A stretch of DNA of 64,000 bases from Archegozetes longisetosus (Eukaryota > Arthropoda > Arachnida > Sarcoptiformes > Trhypochthoniidae): the NCBI GenBank assembly GCA_018873245.2, contig JAEMBT020000006.1, positions 10,313,855 through 10,377,854 of the forward strand. Direction: 5' to 3'. The notes beneath the pieces were generated by a model. It was not told the origin of the DNA. It ran no database searches and saw only the letters and a list, made by a program, of their open reading frames with translations. Positions 11,568 through 23,223 of the stretch are shown here, piece after piece (position 1 is the stretch's first letter; every line of letters starts with the position of its first letter). The translations under genes and the position numbers were made by a program.

Positions 11568-13469
11568 CTACTCTTTCTCAATAGAAAGACCAGATTTGGT
11601 GAACAGATACATTGGACGACGAAATCCTATAATAAGAAAAACATAAATACCTCATATGAGTTAAAAATATTTTTAACTAAAATATATGCTATATTGCCTT
11701 TATTGGGATGTTGGGGTGTTCCGATCATCTCTGATTGACTGAATCCGATTTCTCTCGAAAGTAAATACTCATTGAATTGTTCGGGTCTGAATTTAATTGA
11801 ATTAAAATTTCTGAGAGTTGTCTCCTAAACAAAATTGTAAAAAAATCATTTTTAAAAAACCAGTTCGTTTCTAGTTTGCAGTCTTATTGGAATTGGAAAA
11901 TAAAAAAAGTAATAATGAACTTACATTTATCCTCTTCTTCTTCTTGTACGAACACCACGGCTGAGCTTCTAATAAGAGTTTGCCTCCAGGTTTAAGTTGA
12001 GAAAACATTCTTTTGAAGACACGTTTGACTCCAATGTCACCCCAATTCAAATGAATCCATTTGGTGAGACTTAAACACAAAATAAAGTCAAATTCTTGTT
12101 TTTGCACAGTCAACAAATCGTCACTATCGAGAACATAGTTTCCTTTAGCAAAGAACACATTGTTAGGAAAAGTAGGTTTGGCTTCAGTCTTGTCGTCATT
12201 ATTAGATTCGAAATTAACGGTTGAGGCAACAGGACCGTGAAACAGATGTAGAGAGATGGGAAAATCTTGATTTTCGATCACATTGCTGGTGATATAATGG
12301 CGAACGTTTTTACGGGCGGTTTTGATCAGAGAACCATCAATATCTAAACCAATGATTTTTTTTGGCTCAAAATTCTTAGCAATGGCTAAAGTGATGTGTC
12401 CGACGTTGCAGCCAATGTCTAGAACATCTTTTTGTTCAAACCACTCTTTCTTAAGACATTCTAATCGTGGGTCAATTTGTTGTGTGTTTCGATAACCATA
12501 ATATCGATTGTAGTTTCCAAACTGAAACTTTGAGTCTTTGGGGCGAAAATGTGGTTGTTTTGGGTTTGATTTATTCTTACTATGCTTTTTGTACTTCACT
12601 TTTGAGTCTTTATTGTGTGACGAGATTTCAGTTTCGAATATTGCCTTTTGGTTATCTCCTAAAAATCTTCTATATTTAGTAGAAGGGCCTCCTTGAGGAA
12701 TGACAGGCGAGACTATCTTATCGACTACTTTAGCCGTATCACTGAATCGCAATTTTTGTAGTTTACATGTATTTTCAGTTGGTTTTTTCACTTCGTCCTT
12801 ATTAACCGAAACAGTGACTCCTTCGACTTCGCCATCCGCCGTTGTCTCAGAATCAGTGCGTCTTCGCTTTCGTTTTCTTGATTTTCCTTTAGCTTTCGGC
12901 GAGATAAGACTGGATTCATCAACATCTTCATTGCTATTTAAGTTCAAGGGATCATTAATATTTGCTGGTATTAAGACCTCAACTTGTGTTCTGTGTTTAG
13001 GCGTTGGCAAAGGAGAAGACTGAGGGGTCACTTGGTTGACATCGTTGGCCAAACTCGACAGATTCAGTGGATCGTTTATGTTTCCACCCAATAAAAACTT
13101 TGTCGGTAATTGAATCGCATTTTTTCCTTTTTTCTTATACTTCGGATCACTGTTAGTCCCAAAAGAATATCTCCTCTTCTTATAACTAGAATCACTTCTT
13201 TTTCTGTATGGTGTCTGACAATCATATGGTTTACTATATGCTGAGACACTATAAGATCTTTTGTTTGGGTGATGCGATTGTACTGTTTGTGACGAGGTTT
13301 CATTTGATGATGAATCCCAACAACTATTGACTGAATCATGAGATCGAAGATTCGATCGATCAGACGAATGATTTGATTGTGATGTTTTATATTTATTGTC
13401 GATTGCGTAACTCGGTGATGACTCACTAATTCTCGGGGGAGTCACTACTGAAAGTCCTCCTGAAGCCAT
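11568..13469 (-). CDS. MEPCE: 7SK snRNA methylphosphate capping enzyme (MEPCE/Bin3)
   Basis: This S-adenosylmethionine-dependent methyltransferase caps the 5' gamma-phosphate of 7SK RNA in the nucleus and stabilises the P-TEFb-inhibiting snRNP. Exons are 13469-11925, 11824-11698 and 11626-11568, giving 576 residues. The N-terminal ~330 residues are Ser/Lys/Arg-rich and low in complexity. The Bin3 domain follows with DVLDIGCNVGH near residue 350, GLDIDGSLIKTARKNVRHY, GNYVLDSDDL, LCLSLTKWIHLNWGD and LKPGGKLLLEAQPWCSY. It ends in FRPEQF and GFRRPMYLF. The open frame begins with TTG at 13487; I chose the ATG at 13469 (MASGGLSV). The second intron, 11697-11627, starts with GC rather than GT. Confidence 0.92.
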
Positions 13470-14577
13470 CGTCAGTGCAAATGTCAACTCTTTACTCAGC
13501 TCTTAATTCAATTGACAATCAAATAAATTGGTAGAAAAGCGCACAAAAGTGTTCAAAAACTGACATATAATGTCCAAAGTTTGAGGCAAAAAACAGTTTA
13601 AATTTATATTTAAATACAAGTTAAGATAAAGTTTGTTTTAAAAGAAAACAATTAAATGTTTGACGCAAAGCAATGCATGTCTTAACAAACACGTGAGCCT
13701 TGTTTACAAATCTATTGAATCGCAAAACGATTGCAATTGTATTCACTCTTTAAATATGGCGTCATTTGATTGACTACACTTTTACTACTTTTTAACACCA
13801 AATTCTTATATTAAATCTTATTTAAGCGCACTATTAGTTAACAATATGCAAAATAATGATTGAAAACGATAAAATAACGCATTTGTTTAAACCTAAATTT
13901 ACCTTAAATTACAATTAAGCGATGTTTTGGTTCGTCTACTTCTGAAATGTTCACTACAAATAACAAAATGTAAAGATTTTATGGCATTTTATATAACATT
14001 AAACGCAAGTCAACAACCAACAGATGGCATCACTTCTCTAACTTAATTAAATACTTTGCTATTCACTCAATGGGTAAATGTCTGTTATATACTTGCCTTC
14101 ACTTGCGTCAAGTATTGGGTCGTAGATAGTTATGTGGATCACTCGAACTTGCCTTCGATTATTAGCATGATACGCGCACTACTTCCCTAACCTAACTCAA
14201 CCTATATCTTGGTCTTGGGTTTTATCTAGTAAAGCTAAGATTTAGTTAGATTAAGTTAGGAGAATGACTCACTAGGCACCCTAAGACAAGAGCTAGCTTT
14301 TAGTGGTCCACATAAGTGCGGGATACCTACTACTTGTGACAAATGAAAGCAAGAGTAAGACTGACATCTGCCTATTTGATGCTAGACGTTGTTATCTTGA
14401 TTAGTATGAATGTTTTCATTGTATTTTAATCTGCCGTACTAACAATCGATTTTTCGTAACAGGCTTGGATTACAGATATTTAAGTAGTGTTTAATCTAAT
14501 TTAATATTAATGGACGTAAACCAATAGATTAATAAATAATAAGTTGAAGTATAGTATAATAATTATCTTTGGACACA
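13470..14577. other. Divergent promoter region, MEPCE / TRAPPC1
   Basis: This is the shared upstream region of two divergent genes. It contains one copy of the approximately 300-bp inverted-repeat element (14073-14372) and otherwise nothing I recognise. Confidence 0.6.
14073..14372. mobile_element. Inverted-repeat (MITE-like) element, copy 1
   Basis: The left end begins GGTAAATGTCTGTTATATAC and the right end read in reverse complement begins GGCAGATGTCAGTCTTACTC. Both then continue CTTGC-TTTCA-TTG, giving about 33-bp terminal inverted repeats with roughly 9 mismatches. The interior has CCTAACCTAACTCAACC and a partly complementary stretch around 14250 (TTAGTTAGATTAAGTTAGG). Copies 2 and 3 lie at 18906-19213 and 24392-24691. 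There is no coding capacity. I cannot identify a clear target-site duplication. Confidence 0.7.
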
Positions 14578-14985
14578 ATGATATATAACTTTCATGTCTT
14601 CGACGGTAACGGTTTGTGCCGTTTTTCATTGAATGGTGACTCGACAGAAAAAGGCGAATCAACTAAACTGTTGTATGGGTTCTTATATTCATTGAAGTCA
14701 TTCACTCAAAGAATTACTCCAATTATGACAAAAGACAACAATTTTATGACATATTCGACAAATGCATATCAACTGATTTTCTACGAAATGCCCACTTCTA
14801 TCAAATTTGTTCTTATTGTAACTCCAGATCTGACCAAAAATAACGAATATTATAAACAACTACTGAGAGAAATGTATAGAAATGTTTACGTCGAATATTA
14901 TGTTAAAAATCCAGTTCGAAACGACGATACTATTGATTCTCAGCTGTTTCGTGAAAAATTGATCGAATTTTTTAATAGAACTTAA
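14578..14985 (+). CDS. TRAPPC1: TRAPP complex subunit 1 (Bet5 homologue)
   Basis: This small longin-fold subunit belongs to the TRAPP tether and Rab1 exchange complex acting in ER-to-Golgi traffic. It is a single-exon gene of 135 residues, close to the family length of about 145. The N-terminus MIYNFHVFDGNGLCRF matches the usual YNLYLFDRNG start. LYGFLYSLKSFTQRITP, YQLIFYEMPTSIKFVLIVTPDL and YVEYYVKNPV follow in family order. The frame is open from a TTG at 14569; the ATG at 14578 is chosen. It converges on DDOST with 140 nt between stops. Confidence 0.93.
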   Translation: MIYNFHVFDGNGLCRFSLNGDSTEKGESTKLLYGFLYSLKSFTQRITPIMTKDNNFMTYSTNAYQLIFYEMPTSIKFVLIVTPDLTKNNEYYKQLLREMYRNVYVEYYVKNPVRNDDTIDSQLFREKLIEFFNRT

Positions 14986-15010
14986 ATAGTTTTAATTTAA
15001 TTTTCTAATG

Positions 15011-15016
15011 TTTATT
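15011..15016 (-). promoter_or_regulatory. Candidate DDOST polyadenylation signal
   Basis: TTTATT on the + strand reads AATAAA on the minus strand, 110 nt past the DDOST stop and within the presumed TRAPPC1 3' UTR. Confidence 0.45.
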
Positions 15017-15079
15017 GTTTTGAAAATTGTTTGAAAAGTGCTTTCAAAATTGCAATGTAATTGTTTTAATTTTTAATTA

Positions 15080-15085
15080 AATAAA
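15080..15085 (+). promoter_or_regulatory. Candidate TRAPPC1 polyadenylation signal
   Basis: AATAAA lies 95 nt after the TRAPPC1 stop, beyond the candidate DDOST signal at 15011-15016 on the other strand, so the two 3' UTRs would overlap. Confidence 0.5.
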
Positions 15086-15125
15086 AATTATTTTAATATT
15101 CAATTGTATGAATAGCAACTGCTTA

Positions 15126-16761
15126 TTATTCGGGTTTTTCTTTAGGTGTGTCCTTAAAATATAAGAAAACAAAACTGAATATAAAGACTCCGAACATCAT
15201 TGAGAAGGAGCTGATATAATAGGGATATGCGGACAAAATAAACCGCTCATATTGAGTGTGTTCTAGCGGTCTGACAGAAACTTGCGTAGCGCTATTCAAA
15301 TACGTGTAACCAATCCTATTGTATTCAACTTTGAACTGATAGACACCATAAACATCAGGTATTTTAAACTTGGCCACATAAACACTGCCTTCTTTTTTCA
15401 ATTCGGTTCTAACGAAGGGATCGATTCGTAGGAATTCCAACTGAACATCATTTGCATCAAAGGGAACCCATTTTCCTGAGTCATACTTTTCGATTTCAAT
15501 AGAATAAACCACATCATCCATAACAGTGTAGGCCTCAGGTGGTGAAGTTTCGCCCACTTTATGATGGCGAACACGTCCGACACGAAGTACTCCTTGTTCT
15601 TTGAAGACCCACTTAGAAAGAGCGGTAGCTAAGTCTTCGTTTCCTGATTTAGGAACTTTTTTATCAGATCCACTCTTCTGAACACCAGATTGGAAGAATG
15701 CATCACTGAAGAAATCAAGAGAACCAGTAAATACAACGCGGGCATTATTTCTAGCTTGTAGTGCAGAAACCAATAATGTATTCTTTCCGACAGCGTGCGG
15801 ATACTATAAAACAATATTAAATTAATTACATTCCTTCAACTAATTTGAAATTAGTATTGCTATTACTTCAGTTATTTTCTTATTAGGATTGTATGAATAA
15901 GCTGTAGAAGAAGCCAACAGAATGTCCAAAACTAGAGGATTATTTTGATCGGAAATCATTCCTATTCCTCTGAACAGGATTGGAGCGATACTCTTCTTAT
16001 TGCCGAAAATAGTGGGTGCGTCTAGAAGACTATCAGAATCAGCGACTATAAGTGTATGCTGTCCTTCATCCGAAACATCATAATTGATGTGATCGATCAC
16101 TTGAGCTCCTTCTTCATCGATTTCAATTCCACACTCAGACGCCAACTCTCTGATAGCATCGCCCACATTATTACTAGCGGCCACTAAAACATTTCCACCG
16201 TTATCGATGAAGTCAGTGATCGCCTGAACGTTAACGTTACCGCCAAATTCTGATTAACATTAAAAAGTGTTTGCGGGTTCAAACAAAATGATTGGAAACT
16301 AAATATCGACTAAGTATTGGTAAATACCTTCAACTGAAGGAGAAAATAATATTAAATGTTTGAAGAGATGAGCGCCATATTTGACTAAAGACAACGATGG
16401 ATCGTCTGCTGACTTAAACGTCAACTGAAAGCCTCTATCTTTGGGATTAATCAGAAAAATATTAAAATTAATTAAATGAATATTCAATTATTGAAGTGAA
16501 CATTCTTCGAAAATATGTAAATTATTATTCGATAAACTATATGATTTAACTATGATCTGTGTTAAAGTTTAGACAATAGTTGTGTCATAAATATATCAAT
16601 GAATGTTTGAAACCTTGGAGTGATTTAAAAAAGAGTGAATGCGTTTCACGAATCGCTAAATTGTCCAAGAGAACGAGTGTTTCACCATTTGCTTCCACCC
16701 CACACGAATACATTGATATTATCATTAATACCAAAGCAATGCATTCTTTAAACAAATACAT
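15126..16761 (-). CDS. DDOST: Oligosaccharyltransferase 48-kDa subunit (OST48/DDOST)
   Basis: This is a non-catalytic ER membrane subunit of the complex that moves the dolichol-linked glycan onto Asn in nascent proteins. Exons are 16761-16614, 16438-16328, 16249-15867 and 15803-15126, giving 439 residues (vertebrate about 456). The first exon encodes a signal peptide (about 24 residues, [19 protein letters not shown]) and then [102 protein letters not shown] and [15 protein letters not shown] follow. A single C-terminal membrane span (about 405-430) ends in a Lys-containing tail, DTPKEKPE. The acceptor of exon 2 (CCCAAAG) is weak but the phases fit. Confidence 0.95.
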
Positions 16762-17716
16762 TTTTGCAAATAGTCAACTAATCGTTGAATTATTAAAAAA
16801 TAAATGACGAATTGAATCTATTTATATTTAAATTAATATAAAATGAATGAATAGAAAACCGGCATTAACTGAACGTGTAATCAATGCCTTCATAAGCAGT
16901 TTTGTTGGCACTTAACACATTCGATGGTAGAGCGCATGCGTCAAACTTTAAAAGCAGCTTTTTATATTCTTTGAAGAATTTGCAACTTGAGTGATTGTCA
17001 CCAAAGCAAAGGATCTCTTGTCTGATAACTTCAGACCTAACTTCGTCTTAAACTATGGCATGAAGGGCTCACTTGTGATTTATTATAAATTAATGGCATC
17101 TGTGGCAAAAATTAAAGTTAAATGTAAAGTAGATTCAAATTTATTATTATAATATTTGACAGCTTTCAAGAGTAGACCAGAGTTTTAAACCAATAATTTG
17201 TTCCTCGAGATATCGAAAGATACAATGAATGACAGTCATGAGAAACTAAAACTATAGCTTTCAGAAATCATCTTTCCATCAAAACTCAGATCGAATGGAC
17301 TTAATTTTAAATTTTCGATTTAGGCAAATAAACAGTTTGACAGATAGTTATCAATTCACTGGGAATTAAAAATTTTTATTTGATTGTTGTGTACAAAGCT
17401 TTCTAATATTATTACAAAAGTGGTTTCAAATAATTAAAATTTATTTATTATTTGCTTTCTTAAGAATCAATTATTTCATGAATACAAATGCAGTAACTAG
17501 ACAGTGTATGATATGAATGCTAACTCGTATATAGATAAAAGCTGTTAAAAACTAAATATAAAAATCATGATTTGAAGAATAAGGTTAAAATTTAATAGTT
17601 AAAACAACTGATTATCTAATTTAAAAATAATTCAGAATTAAAAATATATTAACTCAGTCTACATGGCACTCAATTATAATCAAATGGTTGATAAGTTAAT
17701 TTGATATAAATGTGGA
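16762..17716. other. Intergenic region, DDOST 5' flank and B3GALT6 3' flank
   Basis: Both neighbours are on the minus strand, so this holds the DDOST promoter and the B3GALT6 3' UTR (TTTATT runs near 17449). I see no gene. Confidence 0.6.
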
Positions 17717-18748
17717 CTAAATTGATTTGATAGTTATATTCCTAACACAACACTGAGAAGGAAGAGTTTTCCAATTATACACATAAGAATATTGTAATTC
17801 AATCTCATTTTTACATAACTTTCCGAAAGTTTGTAAGTTTTTATATAAATTTCTCATATTATCAGCAGATTGTTTATGCGTTATAATATGAGAGTTGATA
17901 CAACCTCTGGATTGATATTCTGTATCAAATCTGATATCATGAACACGATTTATATTCAATGGTGAAAGCCATACACCAAGAGATACGTCTTCGTTGCGAT
18001 ATAACTGGAGGAGTTCTGCATTTTGCGCCACAAATTTGACTAATTGTTTAGATATGACATACCCGCCGCCCAACGCGTACGGTAGATATCGATCACATAA
18101 AATCCAATTAGTTTCAGACCACTGGCCCTTACGTTTGATATGAGCTCTACCGTCAAAATATCCCCAATACAATGGCTTTGAATCACTTTTACTTATAGTT
18201 TTCTCAAGTAATTCATCAAATAATTGATCAATTTGTACGAACGAGTCGTCGTCAACTTTCAGCAAATATCTGAATTGAATTTTGTTACTAAACCATTTGA
18301 GTGTTGAAAGAAGTTTGTGAGACAGCGAAGAATAGGTGTCTTTCAAATGAGAGAATAAGATGAGGTCGTTATGCAATCGCTGCTCACTGTATAATGAACT
18401 TAATTCATTTTCGTTCAGATCTAAAGTTCCAATAATGAAATAGTGTTTATATTTGCGATCGGACGCCAATTTGATCCAAGTCTCGCGTATGGCACGTCTT
18501 CGCTCCTCATTAGAGAACGCACTGAATATAACAATAACTAAATATGTTTCTTCAATCGATATCAAGTCTTGTCTTGACTCTAAATTTTGAGCCAATTTGT
18601 CAGTAGTTTGGAGATTGCATTGAAGTGAATCCCAATTCCAAAGAATTCCTGACATAAAACCTGACGAGAAAAGAGCCGCAAAACCAATAAAATAACATAA
18701 AGTCTTATAATTTGTTGGGCGACTTATTCGGCTATTGAATCGACTCAT
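17717..18748 (-). CDS. B3GALT6: Beta-1,3-galactosyltransferase 6-like (GAG linker galactosyltransferase II)
   Basis: This is a Golgi type II glycosyltransferase of family GT31, expected to add the second galactose of the glycosaminoglycan linkage region. It is a single exon of 343 residues (human 329). A short cytoplasmic tail is followed by a membrane anchor at about 15-36. RRRAIRETW is the GT31 signature near 84. The metal-binding DDD motif is intact at 166-168 in LLKVDDDSF. LYWGYFDGRAHIKRKGQW, LPYALGGGYVIS, the conserved ED in RNEDVSLGVWLSP, FDTEYQSRGC, THKQS and the C-terminal SYVYNW-PSQCC follow the B3GALT6 pattern rather than that of other GT31 members. Confidence 0.9.
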   Translation of the reverse strand: MSRFNSRISRPTNYKTLCYFIGFAALFSSGFMSGILWNWDSLQCNLQTTDKLAQNLESRQDLISIEETYLVIVIFSAFSNEERRRAIRETWIKLASDRKYKHYFIIGTLDLNENELSSLYSEQRLHNDLILFSHLKDTYSSLSHKLLSTLKWFSNKIQFRYLLKVDDDSFVQIDQLFDELLEKTISKSDSKPLYWGYFDGRAHIKRKGQWSETNWILCDRYLPYALGGGYVISKQLVKFVAQNAELLQLYRNEDVSLGVWLSPLNINRVHDIRFDTEYQSRGCINSHIITHKQSADNMRNLYKNLQTFGKLCKNEIELQYSYVYNWKTLPSQCCVRNITIKSI

Positions 18749-18905
18749 TATTCGTTCACATTTTCACTTCACTTAGTCTGTAAATTAAAACTAAATTAGA
18801 AACTTTTTATAAAACATTAATTTAATATTAAAATAATTTATAAATAAATTAGTTATAGTACTAATGCTCTTGGTGTCACTACTGACCAATGTGAGTCAAT
18901 TGTAT

Positions 18906-19213
18906 GGTAAATGTCGGTTCTATACTTGCTTTGATTTGTGAGTCGTATAGGTATACCAAACTACATGGAACACCCAAGATTAACTGATATTCATAATCTT
19001 ACGCGAGCTATTTCTATAACCTAACTCAACCTAGTAAACTTTATAGTGATACTGGGCTTAATCTAGTTAGATGAGTTGAGTTAAATATGAGGAATATCAA
19101 GCAGAGCTCATTAGAAATGAAATGCAAGTTAGAGTGATAACGTAACTACTATATGCCTAATGTATACCTAATGCTTGGCGCAAATAAAGGCAAGCATAGA
19201 ACTGACATTTACC
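18906..19213. mobile_element. Inverted-repeat (MITE-like) element, copy 2
   Basis: This has the best-preserved ends of the three copies. Left GGTAAATGTCGGTTCTATAC pairs with right reverse complement GGTAAATGTCAGTTCTATGC, and both continue CTTGC, so the terminal repeats of about 33 bp have only a few mismatches. The interior again carries AACCTAACTCAACCTAG. It fills most of the gap between divergent genes, ending about 184 bp before the KIF20 ATG and starting 158 bp from the B3GALT6 ATG. Confidence 0.75.
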
Positions 19214-19396
19214 AGTATTGATAAAAATATCCGCCCATTCATTGCATTTCTATCCAATGAAAGACGATTACTTTATATTCGAAGCATTTATACCAGTTTT
19301 TGTGTTCAAATAAACTGTATTTGAATTAATGTATCTCTCATTTATTTAATTAATTGAAATTTTAATTAAAATAGTATTTTAGTTATTTTAGTAAAA

Positions 19397-22300
19397 ATGG
19401 ATGAAATGACACCAGCAATAAATGGATTACCAGGAGATATATCTAAATGTGATGGCATTGAGATCACAACAAACCTATTCAAAGACCACAAGCTGTCAAT
19501 AGAAGATAAATGTGAAAGACTAAACACATATTTAAGAATTCGTGCTCTCAATGGCAATGAATCGCAACCCAATCATAAAATCAATTGCTATCAAATAGTA
19601 GACTCGAAAACTCTTCTTGTGGTTCCACCGAAAGGCTCAAATGCAAACAAATTTGGTTCAGACTGCGATCGGAAAAAGTTCACATTTAGTCGAATATTTG
19701 ATGAGAAAGAGGATCAGTTGTCGATCTATGAGAACTGCGCGCTCCCAATCGTTAAGCGATTTCTTAATGGAGAAAATGGTCTTTTGTTTGCTTATGGAAT
19801 CACATCGAGTGGTAAGTCATACACAATGCGCGGCACAACAACCAGTCCCGGTATTATTCCTCGAGCTCTACGCACCATATTCGAAGTGATCGGGTCGAAA
19901 ATGATGAAAGAAGTGCCAAATTTGAAGCCAAGTAGATTTTCCGAATTTATTAATCTTTCGAAGAGTGATCAGGAATTTGAGGATAATTTGAGAAAATTTA
20001 TTTTCGAAACAATCGATAAGGGTTCGAATTGTTCAATGAATTCGTTTCGATCCCAAATGGCTTCAATACGCGAAAGTACATCGATTGACCGCTGGAACGA
20101 CGTCTTTCACTCTACCTTTAGAAATGATGTCTCAAACGTGAAGTGTTGTGTTTGGATTACATTTTATGAAATCTATAACGAGTTTATTTATGATTTGCTG
20201 GATTTAGAGATTGCTGGAGAGCGAAAAAGTAATATATTATTATTGAAGGATGAGTTCCAAAATTATTATATTAAAGGATTGAGGCATGTCTTCGTTAGTT
20301 CTGCAGAAGAGGCCTACAAAGTGCTTCTTTTTGGACAAAATAATTTACACATATCCTCCACTGATCTGAATAAGAGATCAAGTCGTAGTCATTGCGCTTT
20401 TAATATAAGTTTAATAACAATGAATGCGAGCACTACTTCCAAAAAGTCGAACATAAGTTTAAACAAGTGAGTAATGAACTGATTTGAAATGAAATGGAAT
20501 ATATGACAGCATTTTGTTTATGTAGTCTAACGTTTTGTGACTTAGCGGGAGCTGAGAGAAGTGCGAAAACAAATAATAGCGGAGAGCGTATAAAAGAGGC
20601 TGGAAAGATAAACGGGTCTCTCCTCTCACTCAGCAGATGCTTGGCTGCCATAAGGCATAACCAAAAATTTGAGTCAGTTCTCAATTCACCAATCATTGTA
20701 TCCCAATATTCATTTTAACATTAATTTCATTCTTAGACATGATAAGACCAAACAGCGTTTCGTCAACTTCAGAAATTCAAACTTAACCAAAGTGCTTCAG
20801 CCCTATCTCAACGGTAATGGAATCGCTTCGATGATATCCAATATGAACCCTTCGCCCAATTTATTCGACGAGACTTTATTCTCACTGAAGTTCACTGGAG
20901 TTGCGTCTCAAGTAGTTGTCAGCACTGAAGAACAGAGGAATCGATTTCAAGATTCACTCAAAAGACTTACTCAAGTTTGGATGCAATCGTCTCAGCGTTG
21001 GTCAAACTTTGCTCATCTTAATCCTCCCAAACCATCGTTTTCCATAATACAACACAAAACTATTGAAGAAGAGGATGATGATGATGAAAGCGATCAAAAT
21101 TGTGTTGATCTGACATACGAGGAGTTGGAGAAAAAGGTGAACGAGATCAGTCGAATGGATTTGACTCACGCTGATCCTCAAGAAATAGAAATGCTGAGAA
21201 CACAAATTGATTTCTTGGCTGAAAAGTTGAAGCAATCAGAAAGTGACAAATTCGATATGGAACTACAAGTTAGACAACAAGTAGTGTCAGAGTTCAATAA
21301 ACTGATCAAAGATATGGAAGAAATGGCTGAAGATAAAGATAGAGCTAAGAAAAGACTCGAAGAAATGATGGGCGAAAGACTCAAAGCTCTAGAAAATCGT
21401 CTGAAAGAAGAGAAACAGAAATATGAGAAACGCATTAATGATTTGGAAAACGAAATGTTTAGGGATAAAGAAGAACTTTGTAAAGAAAATGAAAAAAATA
21501 AAAAATTATTGGAAGAAATTAATACTTTAAAGAGTAGCGAAGAGTCTTTTATAGTTGAGAAACACAAATTATTAGAAGAAATAGATTCACTTAAAAAAAT
21601 TTTATCAGAAAAAGTAATACAAATCAGTGGTCTCGAAGCACAACTAGAACTACAAAAACAAACTATTTCTGAAGTCAAAACAAAACGATTCGACATCAAT
21701 ACTTCGGTGACAGACTTGATTCACTTCGACACTAAAGAGACCTCATTCCATATAGATTGCGAAGAGAAAGCGATTGGTACTTCACTCATCGAACTGATTG
21801 ACAGTGGAACAAATACTGAAGATTTAAATGAAAAGTTAAAGACTAGTTTTCCAATATCTTCAAGCGATAAATCAACTTTCATTGAAAATGATTTCCTCAA
21901 CTACTATAAAGACAAGCAAACGATAACAGAATGTTTAAGTCCTGTTCCGGCCCCTATAAAAGTTGATAAATCTATTGTAACAAATGAACTGATTAAGAAT
22001 GAAATGAGCACTTCTCCTTTTAATATTGATAAATCAGATAAAGTGACTTCGCCCTCAATAGACTTTGAGGAAAACTATATTTCGAAAGAAGAACTTGAGA
22101 GTATCAAAAATAAGTATGAGAATCAACTTAAAGAAAAGGATGCGATGATTGCATATAATAGAGAAATAGTCGAACTAAGGGATCAAGAAGTGACCAAATT
22201 GAAGGAAGAAAAAGAGAAGTTGATCGAAAAGATGAACTCTTGCAAAGAAACAAATTTTGAGCCTCTGTTCAAATTTAAATCATTAAAACCGAGTTCTATT

Positions 22301-23092
22301 ACTAGTATGGCCTCAACGATCTCTTCAGTCAAATCTGAAGATACGCTTTCGGTGGCGAGTGCCAATTCACTTGCACTGAAAGAAAAACAAAATGTTAAGT
22401 CTTCCAAGTTTTCTTCTCGTAAAAAGAAACAAAACTTGAACAGCTCAATCGAAAAACGATACCTTTCGGTATTTGCGGAATCTAGAGATGTAAGTAAACA
22501 ATTTTAATTCAATTTGATTAGTTTAACGATTATTTTCTGATCACTTCAGGATAACAGCGAATCACTATCACAATCTTCAGTTAATTCAGATTTGGCAGAA
22601 AGCACTCAAGATGAGATTGGAAATGTGGCCTATTCTACGACTAAGAAGAAAGTAGATCGAAGGGCTAATAAGAGAAGACAAATTGATACTAATGGCAATC
22701 ATGAGGTAAAGTTTTTTAAGACTTAGTTATTCCAAAAAGATTTTAATTCTGTTTTTTGTATTATTATAACTGAATTTTAATATTGTTTTAATGTGTAATG
22801 GATTTAAGGAATTAAATAAAGCTCCGGAATCTAAGAGGAAAAGACCTCCCATTAAAAACCTGTCAATATCTCCTATATCTCCAATTCTGACAGTGAGTTT
22901 TTTGATTGAATTTCCTTTTCACTGCCATTCTACTTGTAACTATGTTGAGATTGGTTTTGAATGGATGTTTTTTCGTTATGTTTGTTAAACATTGTCTCTG
23001 ACGTATTGTTTTCTCTATTTGTTTGACTAATCTAGGAGGAAGCTGCCAAAAGAATGACTCGATCGCGAGCCAAAAAGGCCATTAAGTTTTGA
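19397..23092 (+). CDS. Kinesin-6 family motor, KIF20A/subito-like
   Basis: This is a plus-end microtubule motor of the MKLP2 type, expected at the central spindle or spindle midzone. Exons are 19397-20466, 20526-20676, 20747-22489, 22550-22705, 22809-22892 and 23036-23092, about 1086 residues. The motor domain has the P-loop GITSSGKS at 134-141, FYEIYNEFIYDLLD, the switch I SSRSH near 326 and switch II DLAGAE near 362. The family-specific insertion between P-loop and switch I (LKPSRFSEF and beyond) supports kinesin-6. A coiled coil runs from about residue 530 to 690, with a shorter one near 855-905. The basic tail ends KRMTRSRAKKAIKF. The donor of the second intron is uncertain: the 20676 end gives the better fit, and 20697 is in phase too. 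It is divergent from B3GALT6 and convergent with GTF2F2. Confidence 0.88.
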
Positions 23093-23141
23093 AAATTCAT
23101 AACATATCACTAAAATATGTATTAGTAAAAAAAGTGAACTA

Positions 23142-23147
23142 TTTATT
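23142..23147 (-). promoter_or_regulatory. Candidate GTF2F2 polyadenylation signal
   Basis: TTTATT on the + strand reads AATAAA on the minus strand, 77 nt past the GTF2F2 stop and inside the 131-nt gap between the two convergent stop codons. Confidence 0.45.
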
Positions 23148-23223
23148 TCAAATGATTAATGCATTTTTTAAATATTTATGTAAATATTTGATGTATGGTC
23201 TAATTTTTAAGATGAATAACATA

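Noticed and set aside
13470-13487. Six extra codons at the MEPCE N-terminus (TTG start)
   Set aside because: They begin at TTG, with the first ATG at 13469. A eukaryotic gene would normally use that ATG.
16580-16807. A 75-codon + strand open frame that looked like a possible short gene
   Set aside because: The opposite strand of the same bases encodes the DDOST signal peptide and [20 protein letters not shown], which fits the family and joins in phase to exon 2. The + frame is its shadow.
21178-21699. 173-codon minus-strand frame inside the kinesin
   Set aside because: It is the Ser/Leu-rich antisense shadow of the Lys/Glu-rich kinesin coiled coil.
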